Source of the DNA: Ptiloglossa arizonensis | Taxonomy: Eukaryota; Arthropoda; Insecta; Hymenoptera; Colletidae | Direction: 5' to 3' | Assembly (NCBI RefSeq): GCF_051014685.1 | Contig: NW_027478489.1 | Location: 1,204,596-1,268,595, forward strand | DNA: 64,000 nucleotides | Shown: piece by piece, positions 13,511-25,712 of the stretch | How positions within the stretch are numbered: position 1 is the first letter of the stretch | Layout of the letters: each line of letters opens with the position of its first letter | The notes under the pieces: model-generated | What the model saw: only the letters and a program-made list of their open reading frames with translations | What the model was told of the DNA's origin: nothing | Databases searched by the model: none | Position numbers and translations under genes: made by a program

Positions 13511-16500
13511 TTGAGAAACTCAAAATTTTCGCAGTTCTGATGCTCGAAACGAATAACAAGAACGGCCTAGGGGAAAAGTACGCATACCGATGTAACAGGG
13601 CGTGTTTCTACTTTCAGATGCAACAGAAATTTTGCGGATTGGTCGATCCGTTCGCGAGATACGGCAGTTTGGACGTAAGAAACGCTTGAGAAACGCAAAA
13701 TTTTCGCAGTTCTGATGCTCGAAACGAATGACTAGAACGGCCTAGGGGAGAAGGACGCATAACGTTGTAATCGGGCGAGTTTCGACTTTCAGATGAACAG
13801 AAATTTTGCGGATTGATCAATCCGTTCGCGAGATATGGCAGTTTGGAGATAAGAAACGCTTGAGAAACTCAAAATTTTCGCAGTTCTGATGCTCGAAACG
13901 AATGACTAGAACGGCCTAGGGGAGAAGTACGCATACCGTTGTAATCGGGCAAGTTTCTACTTTCAGATGCAAGAGAAATTATGCGGATTGGTCAATCCGT
14001 TCGAGAGATATGGCAGTTTGGAGGTAAGTAACGCTTGAGAAACTCAAAATTTTCGCAGTTCTGATGCTCGAAATGAATAACTGGGACGGCCTAGGGGAAA
14101 ACTACACCTACCGATGTAATAGGGCGTGTTTCTACTTTCAGATGCAACAGAAATTTTGCGGATTGGTCGATCCGTTCGCGAGATATGGCAGTTTGGACGT
14201 AAGAAATGCTTGAGAAACTCAAAATTTTCGCAGTTCTGATGCTCGAAACGAATAACTAGAACGGCCTAGGGGAAAACTACACGTACCGTTGTAATCGGGC
14301 GAGTTTCTACTTTCAGATGCAACAGAAATTTTGCGGATTGATTAATCCGTTCGCGAGATATGGCAGTTTGGAGATAAGAAACGCTTGAGAAACTCAAAAT
14401 TTTCGCAGTTCTGATGCTCGAAACAAATGACTAGAACGGCCTAGGGGAGAAGTACGCATACCGTTGTAATCGGGCGAGTTTCTTTTTCAGATGCAACAGA
14501 AATAATGCGGATTGGTCAATCCGTTCGCGAGATATGGCCGTTTGGATTTAAGAAACGCTTGAGAAACTCAAAATTTTCGCATTTCTGATGCTCGAAACGA
14601 ATAACTAGAACGGCCTTGGGGAAAAGTGCGCATACCGTTGTAATCGGGCGAGTTTCTACTTTCAGATGCAGCAGAAATTTTGCGGATCGATCAATCCGTT
14701 CGCGAGATATGGCAGTTTGGAGGTAAGAAACGCTTGAGAAACTCAAAATTTTCGCAGTTCTGATGCTCGAAACGAATAACTAGAACCGCCTAGGGGAAAA
14801 GCGCGCATACCGTTGTAATCGGGCGAGTTTCTACTTTCAGATGCAACAGAAATTTTGCGGATTGATCAATCCGTTCGCGAGATATGGCAGTTTGGAGATA
14901 AGAAACGCTTGAGAAACTCAAAATTTTCGCAGTTCTGATGCTCGAAACGAATGACTAGAACGGCCTAGGGGAGTAGTACGCATACCGTTGTAATCGGGCG
15001 AGTTTCTACTTTCAGATGCAATAGAAATTATGCGGATTGCTCATCCGTTCGAGAGACATGGCAGTTTGGAGGTAAGAAACGCTTGAGAAACTCAAAATTT
15101 CCGCAGTTCTGATTCTCGAAACGAATAACTGGAACGGCCTAGGGGAAACTACATATACCGTTGTAATCGGGCGAGTTTCTACTTTCAGATGCAACAGAAA
15201 TTTTGCAGATTGGTCGATCCGTTCGCGAGATGTGGCAGTTTGGAAGTAAGAAACGCTTGAGAAACTCAAAATTTTCGCAGTTCTGATGCTCGAAACGAAT
15301 AACGAGAACGGCCTAGGGGAAAACTACTCCAACCGTTGTAATCGGGCGAGTTTCTACTTTCAGACGCAACAGAAATTTTGCGGATTGGTCAATCCGTTCG
15401 CGAGATATGGCAGTTTGGATGTAAGAAAGGCTTGAGAAACTCAAAATTTTCGCAGGTCTGATGCTCGAAACGAATAACTAGAACCGCCTAGGGGAAAAGC
15501 GCGCATACCGTTGTAATCGGGCGAGTTTCTACTTTCAGATGCAACAGAAATTTTGCGGATTGATCAATCCGTTCGCGAGATATGGCAGTTTGGAGATAAG
15601 AAACGCTTGAGAAACTCAAAATTTTCGCAGTTCTGATTCTCGAAACGAATGACTAGAACCGCCTAGGGGAGAAGTACGCATACCGTTGTAATCGGGCGAG
15701 TTTCTACTTTCAGATGCAATAGAAATTATGCGGATTGGTCAATCCGTTCGAGAGATATGGCAGTTTGGATGTAAGAAAGGCTTGAGAAACTCAAAATTTT
15801 CGCAGGTCTGATGCTCGAAACGAATAACTAGAACCGCCTAGGGGAAAAGCGCGCATACCGTTGTAATCGGGCGAGTTTCTACTTTCAGATGCAACAGAAA
15901 TTTTGCGGATTGATCAATCCGTTCGCGAGATATGGCAGTTTGGAGGTAAGAAACGCTTGAGAAACTCAAAATTTTCGCAGTTCTGATGCTCGAAACGAAT
16001 GACTAGAACGGCCTAGGGGAGAAGTACGCATACCGTTGTAATCGGGCAAGTTTCTACTTTCAGATGCAAGAGAAATTATGCGGATTGGTCAATCCGTTCG
16101 AGAGATATGGCAGTTTGGAGGTAAGAAACGCTTGAGAAACTCAAAATTTTCGCAGTTCTGATGCTCGAAACGAATGACTAGAACGGCCTAGGGGAGAAGG
16201 ACGCATAACGTTGTAATCGGGCGAGTTTCGACTTTCAGATGAACAGAAATTTTGCGGATTGATCAATCCGTTCGCGAGATATGGCAGTTTGGAGATAAGA
16301 AACGCTTGAGAAACTCAAAATTTTCGCAGTTCTGATGCTCGAAACGAATGACTAGAACGGCCTAGGGGAGAAGTACGCATACCGTTGTAATCGGGCAAGT
16401 TTCTACTTTCAGATGCAAGAGAAATTATGCGGATTGGTCAATCCGATCGAGAGATATGGCAGTTTGGAGGTAAGAAACGCTTGAGAAACTCAAAATTTTC

Positions 16501-17116
16501 GCAGTTCTGATGCTCGAAATGAATAACTGGGACGGCCTAGTGGAAAACTACACCTACCGATGTAATAGGGCGTGTTTCTACTTTCAGATGCAACAGAAAT
16601 TTTGCGGATTGGTCGATCCGTTCGCGAGATATGGCAGTTTGGACGTAAGAAATGCTTGAGAAACTCAAAATTTTCGCAGTTCTGATGCTCGAAACGAATA
16701 ACTAGAACCGCCTAGGGGAAAAGCGCGCATACCGTTGTAATCGGGCGAGTTTCTACTTTCAGATGCAACAGAAATTTTGCGGATTGATCAATCCGTTCGC
16801 GAGATATGGCAGTTTGGAGATAAGAAACGCTTGAGAAACTCAAAATTTTCGCAGTTCTGATGCTCGAAACGAATGACTAGAACGGCCTAGGGGAGTAGTA
16901 CGCATACCGTTGTAATCGGGCGAGTTTCTACTTTCAGATGCAATAGAAATTATTTGGATTGCTCATCCGTTCGAGAGATATGGCAGTTTGGAGGTAAGAA
17001 ACGCTTGAGAAACTCAAAATTTCCGCAGTTCTGATTCTCGAAACGAATAACTGGAACGGCCTAGGGGAAACTACATATACCGTTGTAATCGGGCGAGTTT
17101 CTACTTTCAGATGCAA
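13122..17116 (+). repeat. Reshuffled fragments of the 10-monomer HOR
   Basis: Bases about 13830-15060 match about 4380-5610 at an offset near 9449, with marks GGGCAAGTTTC, ACGTACCG, AAGCGCGC and GGGGAGTAGTACGC in the same order. Further pieces recur near 15940-17110. A rare one-base loss (AGATGAACAG, with TTTCGACTTTC and CATAACG) is shared by 13791 and 16237. GTAAGAAAGGC with GCAGGTCTG occurs twice 350 bp apart (15421, 15771). About six of the window's missing bases fall between 14520 and 19589. Confidence 0.78.
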
Positions 17117-19063
17117 CAGAAATTTTGCGGATTGGTCGATCCGTTCGCGAGATGTGGCAGTTTGGAATTAAGAAACGCTTGAGAAACTCAAAATTTTCGC
17201 AGTTCTGATGCTCGAAACGAATAACTAGAACGGCCTAGGCGAAAACTACACATACCGTTGTAATCGGGCGAGTTTCTACCTTCAGATGCAACAGAAATTT
17301 TGCGGATTGGTCAATCCGTTCGCGAGATATGGCAGTTTGGAGGTAAGAAACGCTTGAGAAACTCAAAATTTTCGCAGGTCTGATGCTCGAAACGAATAAC
17401 TAGAACCGCCTAGGGGAAAAGCGCGCATACCGTTGTAATCGGGCGAGTTTCTACTTTCAGATGCAACAGAAATTTTGCGGATTGATCAATCCGTTCGCGA
17501 GATATGGCAGTTTGGAGATAAGAAACGCTTGAGAAACTCAAAATTTTCGCAGTTCTGATTCTCGAAACGAATGACTAGAACGGCCTAGGGGAGAAGTACG
17601 CATACCGTTGTAATCGGGCGAGTTTCTACTTTCAGATGCAATAGAAATTATGCGGATTGGTCAATCCGTTCGAGAGATATGGCAGTTTGGAAGTAAGAAA
17701 CGCTTGAGAAACTCAAAATTTTCGCAGTTCTGATGCTCGAAACGAATAACTGGAACGGCCTAGGGGAAAACTACACATACCGTTGTAATCGGGCGAGTTT
17801 CTATTTTCAGATGCAACAGAAATCATGCGGATTGGTCAATCCGTTCGCGAGATATGGCCGTTTGGATTTAAGAAACGCTTGAGAAACTCAAAATTTTCGC
17901 ATTTCTGATGCTCGAAACGAATAACAAGAACGGCCTAGGGCAAAGTGCGCATACCGTTGTAATCGGGCGAGTTTCTACTTTCAGATGCAGCAGAAATTTT
18001 GCGGATTGATCAATCCGTTCGCGAGATATGGCAGTTTGGAGGTAAGAAACGCTTGATAAACTCAAATTTTTCGCAGGTCTGATGCTCGAAATGAATAACT
18101 GGAACGGCCTAGGGGAAAACTACACCTACAGTTGTAATCGGGCGAGTTTCTACTTTCAGATGCAAAAGAAATTATGCGGATTGGTCAATCCGTTCGCGAG
18201 ATATGGCAGTTTGGATGTAAGAAACGCTTGAGAAACTCAAAATTTTCGCAGTTCTAATGCTCGAAACGAGTAACTAGAACGGCATAGGGGAAAAGTACGC
18301 ATACCGTTGTAATCGGGCGAGTTTCTACTTTCAGATGCAACAGAAATTTTGCGGATTGATTAATCCGTTCGCGAGATATGGCAGTTTGGAGATAAGAAAC
18401 GCTTGAGAAACTCAAAATTTTCGCAGTTCTGATGCTCGAAACGAATGACTAGAACGGCCTAGGGGAGAAGTACGCATACCGTTGTAATCGGGCGAGTTTC
18501 TATTTTCAGATGCAACAGAAATCATGCGGATTGGTCAATCCGTTCGCGAGATATGGCCGTTTGGATTTAAGAAACGCTTGAGAAACTCAAAATTTTCGCA
18601 TTTCTGATGCTCGAAACGAATAACTAGAACGGCCTAGGGGAAAAGTGCGCATACCGTTGTAATCGGGCGAGTTTCTACTTTCAGATGCAGCAGAAATTTT
18701 GCGGATTGATCAATCCGTTCGCGAGATATGGCAGTTTGGAGGTAAGAAACGCTTGATAAACTCAAATTTTTCGCAGGTCTGATGCTCGAAATGAATAACT
18801 GGAACGGCCTAGGGGAAAACTACACCTACCGTTGTTTTCGGGCGAGTTTCTACTTTCAGATGCAACAGAAATTTTGCGGATTGGTCAATCCGTTCGCGAG
18901 ATGTGGCAGTTTTAAGGTAAGAAACGCTTGAGAAACTCAAAATTTTCGCAGTTCTGATGCTCGAAACGAATAACTAGAACGGCCTAGGGGAAAAGTACGC
19001 ATACCGATGTAATCGGGCGAGTTTCTACTTTCAGATGCAACAGAAATTTTGCGGATTGATCGA
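17117..19063 (+). repeat. Mixed monomers with a local 700-bp repetition
   Basis: A GGATTTAAG / CGCATTTCTG monomer, then GCAGCAG, then a TTGATAAACTC / AAATTTTTCGCAGG monomer, occurs twice about 700 bp apart (near 17870 and 18567). The first copy has a lost base at CCTAGGGCAAAG. The second copy belongs to the spaced duplication at 18493-20153. No gene or foreign sequence is seen. Confidence 0.78.
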
Positions 19064-20153
19064 TCCGTTCGCGAGATGTGGCAGTTTGGAATTAAGAAAC
19101 GCTTGAGAAACTCAAAATTTTCGCAGTTCTGATGCTCGAAACGAATAACTAGAACGGCCTAGGCGAAAACTACACATACCGTGGTAATCGGGCGAGTTTC
19201 TACCTTCAGATGCAACAGAAATTTTGCGGATTGGTCAATCCGTTCGCGAGATATGGCAGTTTGGAGGTAAGAAACGCTTGAGAAACTCAAAATTTTCGCA
19301 GTTCTGATGCTCGAAACGAATAACTAAAACCGCATAGGGGAAAAGTACACATACCGATGTAATCGGGCGAGTTTCTACTTTCAGATGCAACAGAAATTTT
19401 GCGGATTGGTCGATCCGTTCGCGAGATGTGGCAGTTTGGAATTAAGAAACGCTTGAGAAACTCAAAATTTTCGCAGTTCTGATGCTCGAAACGAATAACT
19501 AGAACGGCCTAGGCGAAAACTACAAATACCGTTGTAATCGGGCGAGTTTCTACCTTCAGATGCAACAGAAATTTTGCGGATTGGTCAATCTGTTCGCGAG
19601 ATATGGCAGTTTGGAGGTAAGAAACGCTTGAGAAACTCAAAATTTTCGCAGTTCTGATGCTCGAAACGAACAACTAGAACCGCATAGGGGAAAAGTACGC
19701 ATACCGATGTAATCGGGCGAGTTTCTACTATCAGATGCAACCGAAATTTTGCGGATTGGTCAATCCGTTCGCGAGATATGGCAGTTTGGAGATAAGAAAC
19801 GCTTGAGAAACTCAAAATTTTCGCAGTTCTGATGCTCGAAACGAATGACTAGAACGGCCTAGGGGAGAAGTACGCATACCGTTGTAATCGGGCGAGTTTC
19901 TACTTTCAGATGCAACAGAAATCATGCGGATTGGTCAATCCGTTAGCGAGATATGGCCGTTTGGATGTAAGAAACGCTTGAGAAACTCAAAATTTTCGCA
20001 GTTCTGGTGCTCGAAACGAATAACTAGAACGGCCTAGAGGAAAAGTGCGCACACCGTTGTAATCGGGCGAGTTTCTACTTTCAGATGCAACAGAAATTTT
20101 GCGGATTGGTCAATCCGTTCGCGAGATATGGCAGTTTGGAGATAAGAAACGCT
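18493..20153 (+). repeat. 1.66-kb block, copy 2 of a spaced duplication
   Basis: Matches 11850-13510 monomer by monomer. The offset is 38 monomers minus seven bases. It contains the four-monomer cassette at 19064-19763 and the first of the three-monomer tandem duplications that follow. Confidence 0.82.
19064..19763 (+). repeat. Four-monomer cassette, copy 3 (700 bp)
   Basis: Same ordered monomers as at 9271 and 12421, with private changes such as CCGTGGTAATC near 19180 and TACAAATACC near 19523. The next copy (22214) lies exactly 3150 bp to the right, the same spacing as between copies 1 and 2. Confidence 0.85.
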
Positions 20154-20775
20154 TGAGAAATTCAAAATTTTCGCAGTTCTGATGCTCGAAACGAATGTCT
20201 AGAACGGCCTAGGGGAGAAGTACGCACACCGATGTAATCGGGCGAGTTTCTACTATCAGATGCAACAGAAATTTTGCGGATTGGTCAATCCGTTCGCGAG
20301 ATATGGCAGTTTGGAGATAAGAAACGCTTGAGAAACTCAAAATTTTCGCAGTTCTGATGCTCGAAACGAATGACTAGAACGGCCTAGGGGAGAAGTACGC
20401 ATACCGTTGTAATCGGGCGAGTTTCTACTTTCAGATGCAACAGAAATCATGCGGATTGGTCAATCCGTTAGCGAGATATGGCCGTTTGGATGTAAGAAAC
20501 GCTTGAGAAACTCAAAATTTTCGCAGTTCTGGTGCTCGAAACGAATAACTAGAACGGCCTAGAGGAAAAGTGCGCACACCGTTGTAATCGGGCGAGTTTC
20601 TACTTTCAGATGCAACAGAAATTTTGCGGATTGGTCAATCCGTTCGCGAGATATGGCAGTTTGGAGATAAGAAACGCTTGAGAAATTCAAAATTTTCGCA
20701 GTTCTGATGCTCGAAACGAATGTCTAGAACGGCCTAGGGGAGAAGTACGCACACCGTTGTAATCGGGCGAGTTTC
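19726..20775 (+). repeat. Three-monomer tandem duplication (2 x 525 bp)
   Basis: The rare acceptor variant TACTATCAG occurs only at 19726 and 20251, exactly 525 bp apart, and marks the start of each unit. Both units then run through the same monomers: GAATGACTAG, CTGGTGCTCG with CCTAGAGG, and GAGAAATTCAA with GAATGTCTAG. I noticed only a few differences (for example CACACCGATG against CACACCGTTG), so the duplication is young. Confidence 0.88.
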
Positions 20776-21380
20776 TACTTTCAGATGCAGCAGAAATTTT
20801 GCGGATTGATCAATCCGTTCGCGAGATATGGCAGTTTGGAGATAAGGAACGCTTTAGAAACTCAAAATTTTCGCAGTTCTGATGCTCGAAACGAATAACT
20901 AGAACGGCCCAGGGGAAAAGTGCGCATACCGTCGTAATAGGGCGAGTTTCTACTTTCAAATGCAACAGAAACTTTGCGGATTGGTCAATCCATTCGCGAG
21001 ATATGGCAGTTTGGAGGTAAGAAACGCTTGAGAAATTCAAAATTTTCGCAGTTCTGATGCTCGAAACGAATGTCTAGAACGGCCTAGGGGAGAAGTACGC
21101 ACACCGTTGTAATCGGGCGAGTTTCTACTTTCAGATGCAGCAGAAATTTTGCGGATTGATCAATCCGTTCGCGAGATATGGCAGTTTGGAGATAAGGAAC
21201 GCTTTAGAAACTCAAAATTTTCGCAGTTCTGATGCTCGAAACGAATAACTAGAACGGCCCAGGGGAAAAGTGCGCATACCGTCGTAATAGGGCGAGTTTC
21301 TACTTTCAAATGCAACAGAAACTTTGCGGATTGGTCAATCCATTCGCGAGATATGGCAGTTTGGAGGTAAGAAACGCTTG
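20681..21380 (+). repeat. Two-monomer tandem duplication (2 x 350 bp)
   Basis: Units 20681-21030 and 21031-21380 both start AGAAATTCAA and carry GAATGTCTAG, GCAGCAG, GATAAGGAACGCTTTAG, CGGCCCAGGGG, CCGTCGTAATAGGGC and TCCATTCGCG in the same order. They contain the ancestors of two adjacent members of the 8-mer HOR. Confidence 0.88.
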
Positions 21381-22213
21381 AGAAACTCAAAATTTTCAGA
21401 GTTCTGATGCTCGAAACGAATAACTGGAACGGTCTAGGGGAAAACTACACATACCGTTGTAATCGGGCGAGTTTCTACTTTCAGATGCAACAGAAATTTT
21501 GCGGATTGATCAATCCGTTCGCGAGATATGGCAGTTTGGAGATAAGAAACGCTTGAGAAACTCAAAATTTTCGCAGTTCTGATGCTCGAAACGAATAACT
21601 AGAACGGCCCAGGGGAAAAGTGCGCATACCGTTGTAATCGGGCGAGTTTCTACTTTCAAATGCAACAGAAATTTTGCGGATTGGTCAATCCGTTAGCGAG
21701 AGATGGCCGTTTGGATGTAAGAAACGCTTGAGAAACTCAAAATTTTCGCAGTTCTGGTGCTCGAAACGAATAACTAGAACGGCCTAGAGGAAAAGTGCGC
21801 ACACCGTTGTAATCGGGCGAGTTTCTACTTTCAGATGCAGCAGAAATTTTGAGGATTGATCAATCCGTTCGCGAGATATGGCAGTTTGGAGATAAGGAAC
21901 GCTTTAGAAACTCAAAATTTTCGCAGTTCTGATGCTCGAAACGAATAACCAGAACGGCCAAGGGGAAAACTACACATACCGTTGTAATCGGGCGAGTTTC
22001 TACTTTCAGATGCAACAGAAATTTTGCGGATTGGTCGATCCGTTCGCGAGATGTGGCAGTTTGGAATTAAGAAACGCTTGAGAAACTCAAAATTTTCGCA
22101 GTTCTGATGCTCGAAACGAATAACTAGAACGGCCAAGGGGAAAACTACACATACCGTTGTAATCGGGCGAGTTTCTACTTTCATATGCAACAGAAATTTT
22201 GCGGATTGGTCGA
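21381..22213 (+). repeat. Transition monomers into the 8-mer HOR domain
   Basis: Ordinary satellite monomers carrying marks used later in the HOR: AACTGGAACGGTCTAGG, CTGGTGCTCG with CCTAGAGG, and GGCCAAGGGG with GGAATTAAG. A stop-bearing TTTTGAGGATT variant is present near 21850 and a private TTTCATATGC near 22181. Confidence 0.8.
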
Positions 22214-22913
22214 TCCGTTCGCGAGATGTGGCAGTTTGGAATTAAGAAACGCTTGAGAAACTCAAAATTTTCGCAGTTCTGATGCTCGAAACGAATAACT
22301 AGAACGGCCTAGGCGAAAACTACACATACCGTTGTAATCGGGCGAGTTTCTACCTTCAGATGCAACAGAAATTTTGCGGATTGGTCAATCCGTTCGCGAG
22401 ATATGGCAGTTTGGAGGTAAGAAACGCTTGAGAAACTCAAAATTTTCGCAGTTCTGATGCTCGAAACGAATAACTAAAACCGCATACGGGAAAAGTACAC
22501 ATACCGATGTAATCGGGCGAGTTTCTACTTTCAGATGCAACAGAAATTTTGCGGATTGGTCGATCCGTTCGCGAGATGTGGCAGTTTGGAATTAAGAAAC
22601 GCTTGAGAAACTCAAAATTTTCGCAGTTCTGATGCTCGAAACGAATAACTAGAACGGCCTAGGCGAAAACTACACATACCGTTGTAATCGGGCGAGTTTC
22701 TACCTTCAGATGCAACAGAAATTTTGCGGATTGGTCAATCTGTTCGCGAGATATGGCAGTTTGGAGGTAAGAAACGCTTGAGAAACTCAAAATTTTCGCA
22801 GTTCTGATGCTCGAAACGAACAACTAGAACCGCATAGGGGAAAAGTACGCATACCGATGTAATCGGGCGAGTTTCTACTTTCAGATGCAACAGAAATTTT
22901 GCGGATTGGTCAA
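22214..22913 (+). repeat. Four-monomer cassette, copy 4 (700 bp)
   Basis: Same ordered monomers as the other three cassettes; about 22150-23330 matches about 19000-20180 at offset 3150. Its last monomer (22739, TCTGTTCGCG with GAACAACTAG) opens the first unit of the 8-mer HOR domain. Confidence 0.85.
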
Positions 22914-23963
22914 TCCGTTCGCGAGATATGGCAGTTTGGAGATAAGAAACGCTTGAGAAACTCAAAATTTTCGCAGTTCTGATGCTCGAAACGAATGACT
23001 AGAACTGCCTAGGGGAGAAGTACGCATACCGTTGTAATCGGGCGAGTTTCTACTTTCAGATGCAACAGAAATCATGCGGATTGGTCAATCCGTTAGCGAG
23101 ATATGGCCGTTTGGATGTAAGAAACGCTTGAGAAACTCAAAATTTTCGCAGTTCTGGTGCTCGAAACGAATAACTAGAACGGCCTAGAGGAAAAGTGCGC
23201 ACACCGTTGTAATCGGGCGAGTTTCTACTTTCAGATGCAACAGAAATTTTGCGGATTGGTCAATCCGTTCGCGAGATATGGCAGTTTGGAGATAAGAAAC
23301 GCTTGAGAAATTCAAAATTTTCGCAGTTCTGATGCTCGAAACGAATAACTAGAACGGCCAAGGGGAAAACTACACATACCGTTTTAATCGGGCGAGTTTC
23401 TACTTTCAGATGCAACAGAAATTTTGCGGATTGGTCGATCCGTTCGCGAGATGTGGCAGTTTGGAATTAAGAAACGCTTGAGAAACTCAAAATTTTCGCA
23501 GTTCTGATGCTCGAAACGAATAACTAGAACGGCCAAGGGGAAAACTACACATACCGTTGTAATCGGGCGAGTTTCTACTTTCAGATGCAACAGAAATTTT
23601 GCGGATTGGTCGATCCGTTCGCGAGATGTGGCAGTTTGGAATTAAGAAACGCTTGAGAAACTCAAAATTTTCGCAGTTCTGATGCTCGAAACGAATAACT
23701 AGAACGGGCTAGGTGAAAACTACACATACCGTTGTAATCGGGCGAGTTTCTACCTTCAGATGCAACAGAAATTTTGCGGATTGGTCAATCCGTTCGCGAG
23801 ATATGGCAGTTTGGAGGTAAGAAACGCTTGAGAAACTCAAAATTTTCGCAGTTCTGATGCTCGAAACGAATAACTAGAACGACCTAGGGAAAAACTACAC
23901 ATACCGTTGTAATCGGGCGAGTTTCTACCTTCAGATGCAACAGAAATTTTGCGGATTGGTCAA
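22739..23963 (+). repeat. HOR unit, 7-mer (1225 bp)
   Basis: Order d, e, f, hybrid g/k, a, b', j. The hybrid at 23264 has the left half of g (GAGAAATTCAA) and the right half of another type (GGCCAAGGGG, CCGTTTTAATC). Types a (GGCCAAGGGG with GGAATTAAG), b' (GGGCTAGG) and j (CGACCTAGGGAAAAAC) replace h-i-c-b. Confidence 0.85.
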
Positions 23964-25712
23964 TCTGTTCGCGAGATATGGCAGTTTGGAGGTAAGAAAC
24001 GCTTGAGAAACTCAAAATTTTCGCAGTTCTGATGCTCGAAACGAACAACTAGAACCGCATAGGGGAAAAGTACGCATACCGATGTAATCGGGCGAGTTTC
24101 TACTTTCAGATGCAACAGAAATTTTGCGGATTGGTCAATCCGTTCGCGAGATATGGCAGTTTGGAGATAAGAAACGCTAGAGAAACTCAACATTTTCGCA
24201 GTTCTGATGCTCGAAACGAATGACTAGAACGGCCTAGGGGAGAAGTACGCATACCGTTGTAATCGGGCGAGTTTCTACTTTCAGATGCAACAGAAATCAT
24301 GGGGATTGTCAATCCGTTAGCGAGATATGGCCGTTTGGATGTAAGAAACGCTTGAGAAACTCAAAATTTTCGCAGTTCTGGTGCTCGAAACGAATAACTA
24401 GAACGGCCTAGAGGAAAAGTGCGCACACCGTTGTAATCGGGCGAGTTTCTACTTTCAGATGCAACAGAAATTTTGCGGATTGGTCAATCCGTTCGCGAGA
24501 TATGGCAGTTTGGAGATAAGAAACGCTTGAGAAATTCAAAATTTTCGCAGTTCTGATGCTCGAAACGAATAACTGGAACGGTCTAGGGGAAAACTACACA
24601 TACCGTTGTAATCGGGCGAGTTTCTACTTTCAGATGCAACAGAAATTTTGCGGATTGATCAATCCGTTCGCGAGATATGGCAGTTTGGAGGTAAGAAACG
24701 CTTGAGAAACTCAAAATTTTCGCAGTTCTGATGCTCGAAACGAATAACTAAAACCGCATAGGGGAAAAGTACACATACCGATGTAATCGGGCGAGTTTCT
24801 ACTTTCAGATGCAACAGAAATTTTGCGGATTGGTCGATCCGTTCGCGAGATGTGGCAGTTTGGAATTAAGAAACGCTTGAGAAACTCAAAATTTTCGCAG
24901 TTCTGATGCTCGAAACGAATAACTAGAACGGCCTAGGCGAAAACTACACATACCGTTGTAATCGGGCGAGTTTCTACCTTCAGATGCAACAGAAATTTTG
25001 CGGATTGGTCAATCTGTTCGCGAGATATGGCAGTTTGGAGGTAAGAAACGCTTGAGAAACTCAAAATTTTCGCAGTTCTGATGCTCGAAACGAATAACTA
25101 GAACGGCCAAGGGGAAAACTACACATACCGTTTTAATCGGGCGAGTTTCTACTTTCAGATGCAACAGAAATTTTGCGGATTGGTCGATCCGTTCGCGAGA
25201 TGTGGCAGTTTGGAATTAAGAAACGCTTGAGAAACTCAAAATTTTCGCAGTTCTGATGCTCGAAACGAATAACTAGAACGGCCAAGGGGAAAACTACACA
25301 TACCGTTGTAATCGGGCGAGTTTCTACTTTCAGATGCAACAGAAATTTTGCGGATTGGTCGATCCGTTCGCGAGATGTGGCAGTTTGGAATTAAGAAACG
25401 CTTGAGAAACTCAAAATTTTCGCAGTTCTGATGCTCGAAACGAATAACTAGAACGGGCTAGGCGAAAACTACACATACCGTTGTAATCGGGCGAGTTTCT
25501 ACCTTCAGATGCAACAGAAATTTTGCGGATTGGTCAATCCGTTCGCGAGATATGGCAGTTTGGAGGTAAGAAACGCTTGAGAAACTCAAAATTTTCGCAG
25601 TTCTGATGCTCGAAACGAATAACTAGAACGACCTAGGGAAAAACTACACATACCGTTGTAATCGGGCGAGTTTCTACCTTCAGATGCAACAGAAATTTTG
25701 CGGATTGGTCAA
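23964..25712 (+). repeat. HOR unit, 10-mer (1749 bp)
   Basis: Order d, e, f, hybrid g/i, c, b, hybrid d/k, a, b', j. The g/i hybrid is 24488-24662 and the d/k hybrid 25013-25187. A one-base loss (GGGGATTGTCAATCC near 24306) makes the unit 1749 bp; it is the last net indel I can find in the window. Confidence 0.86.
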
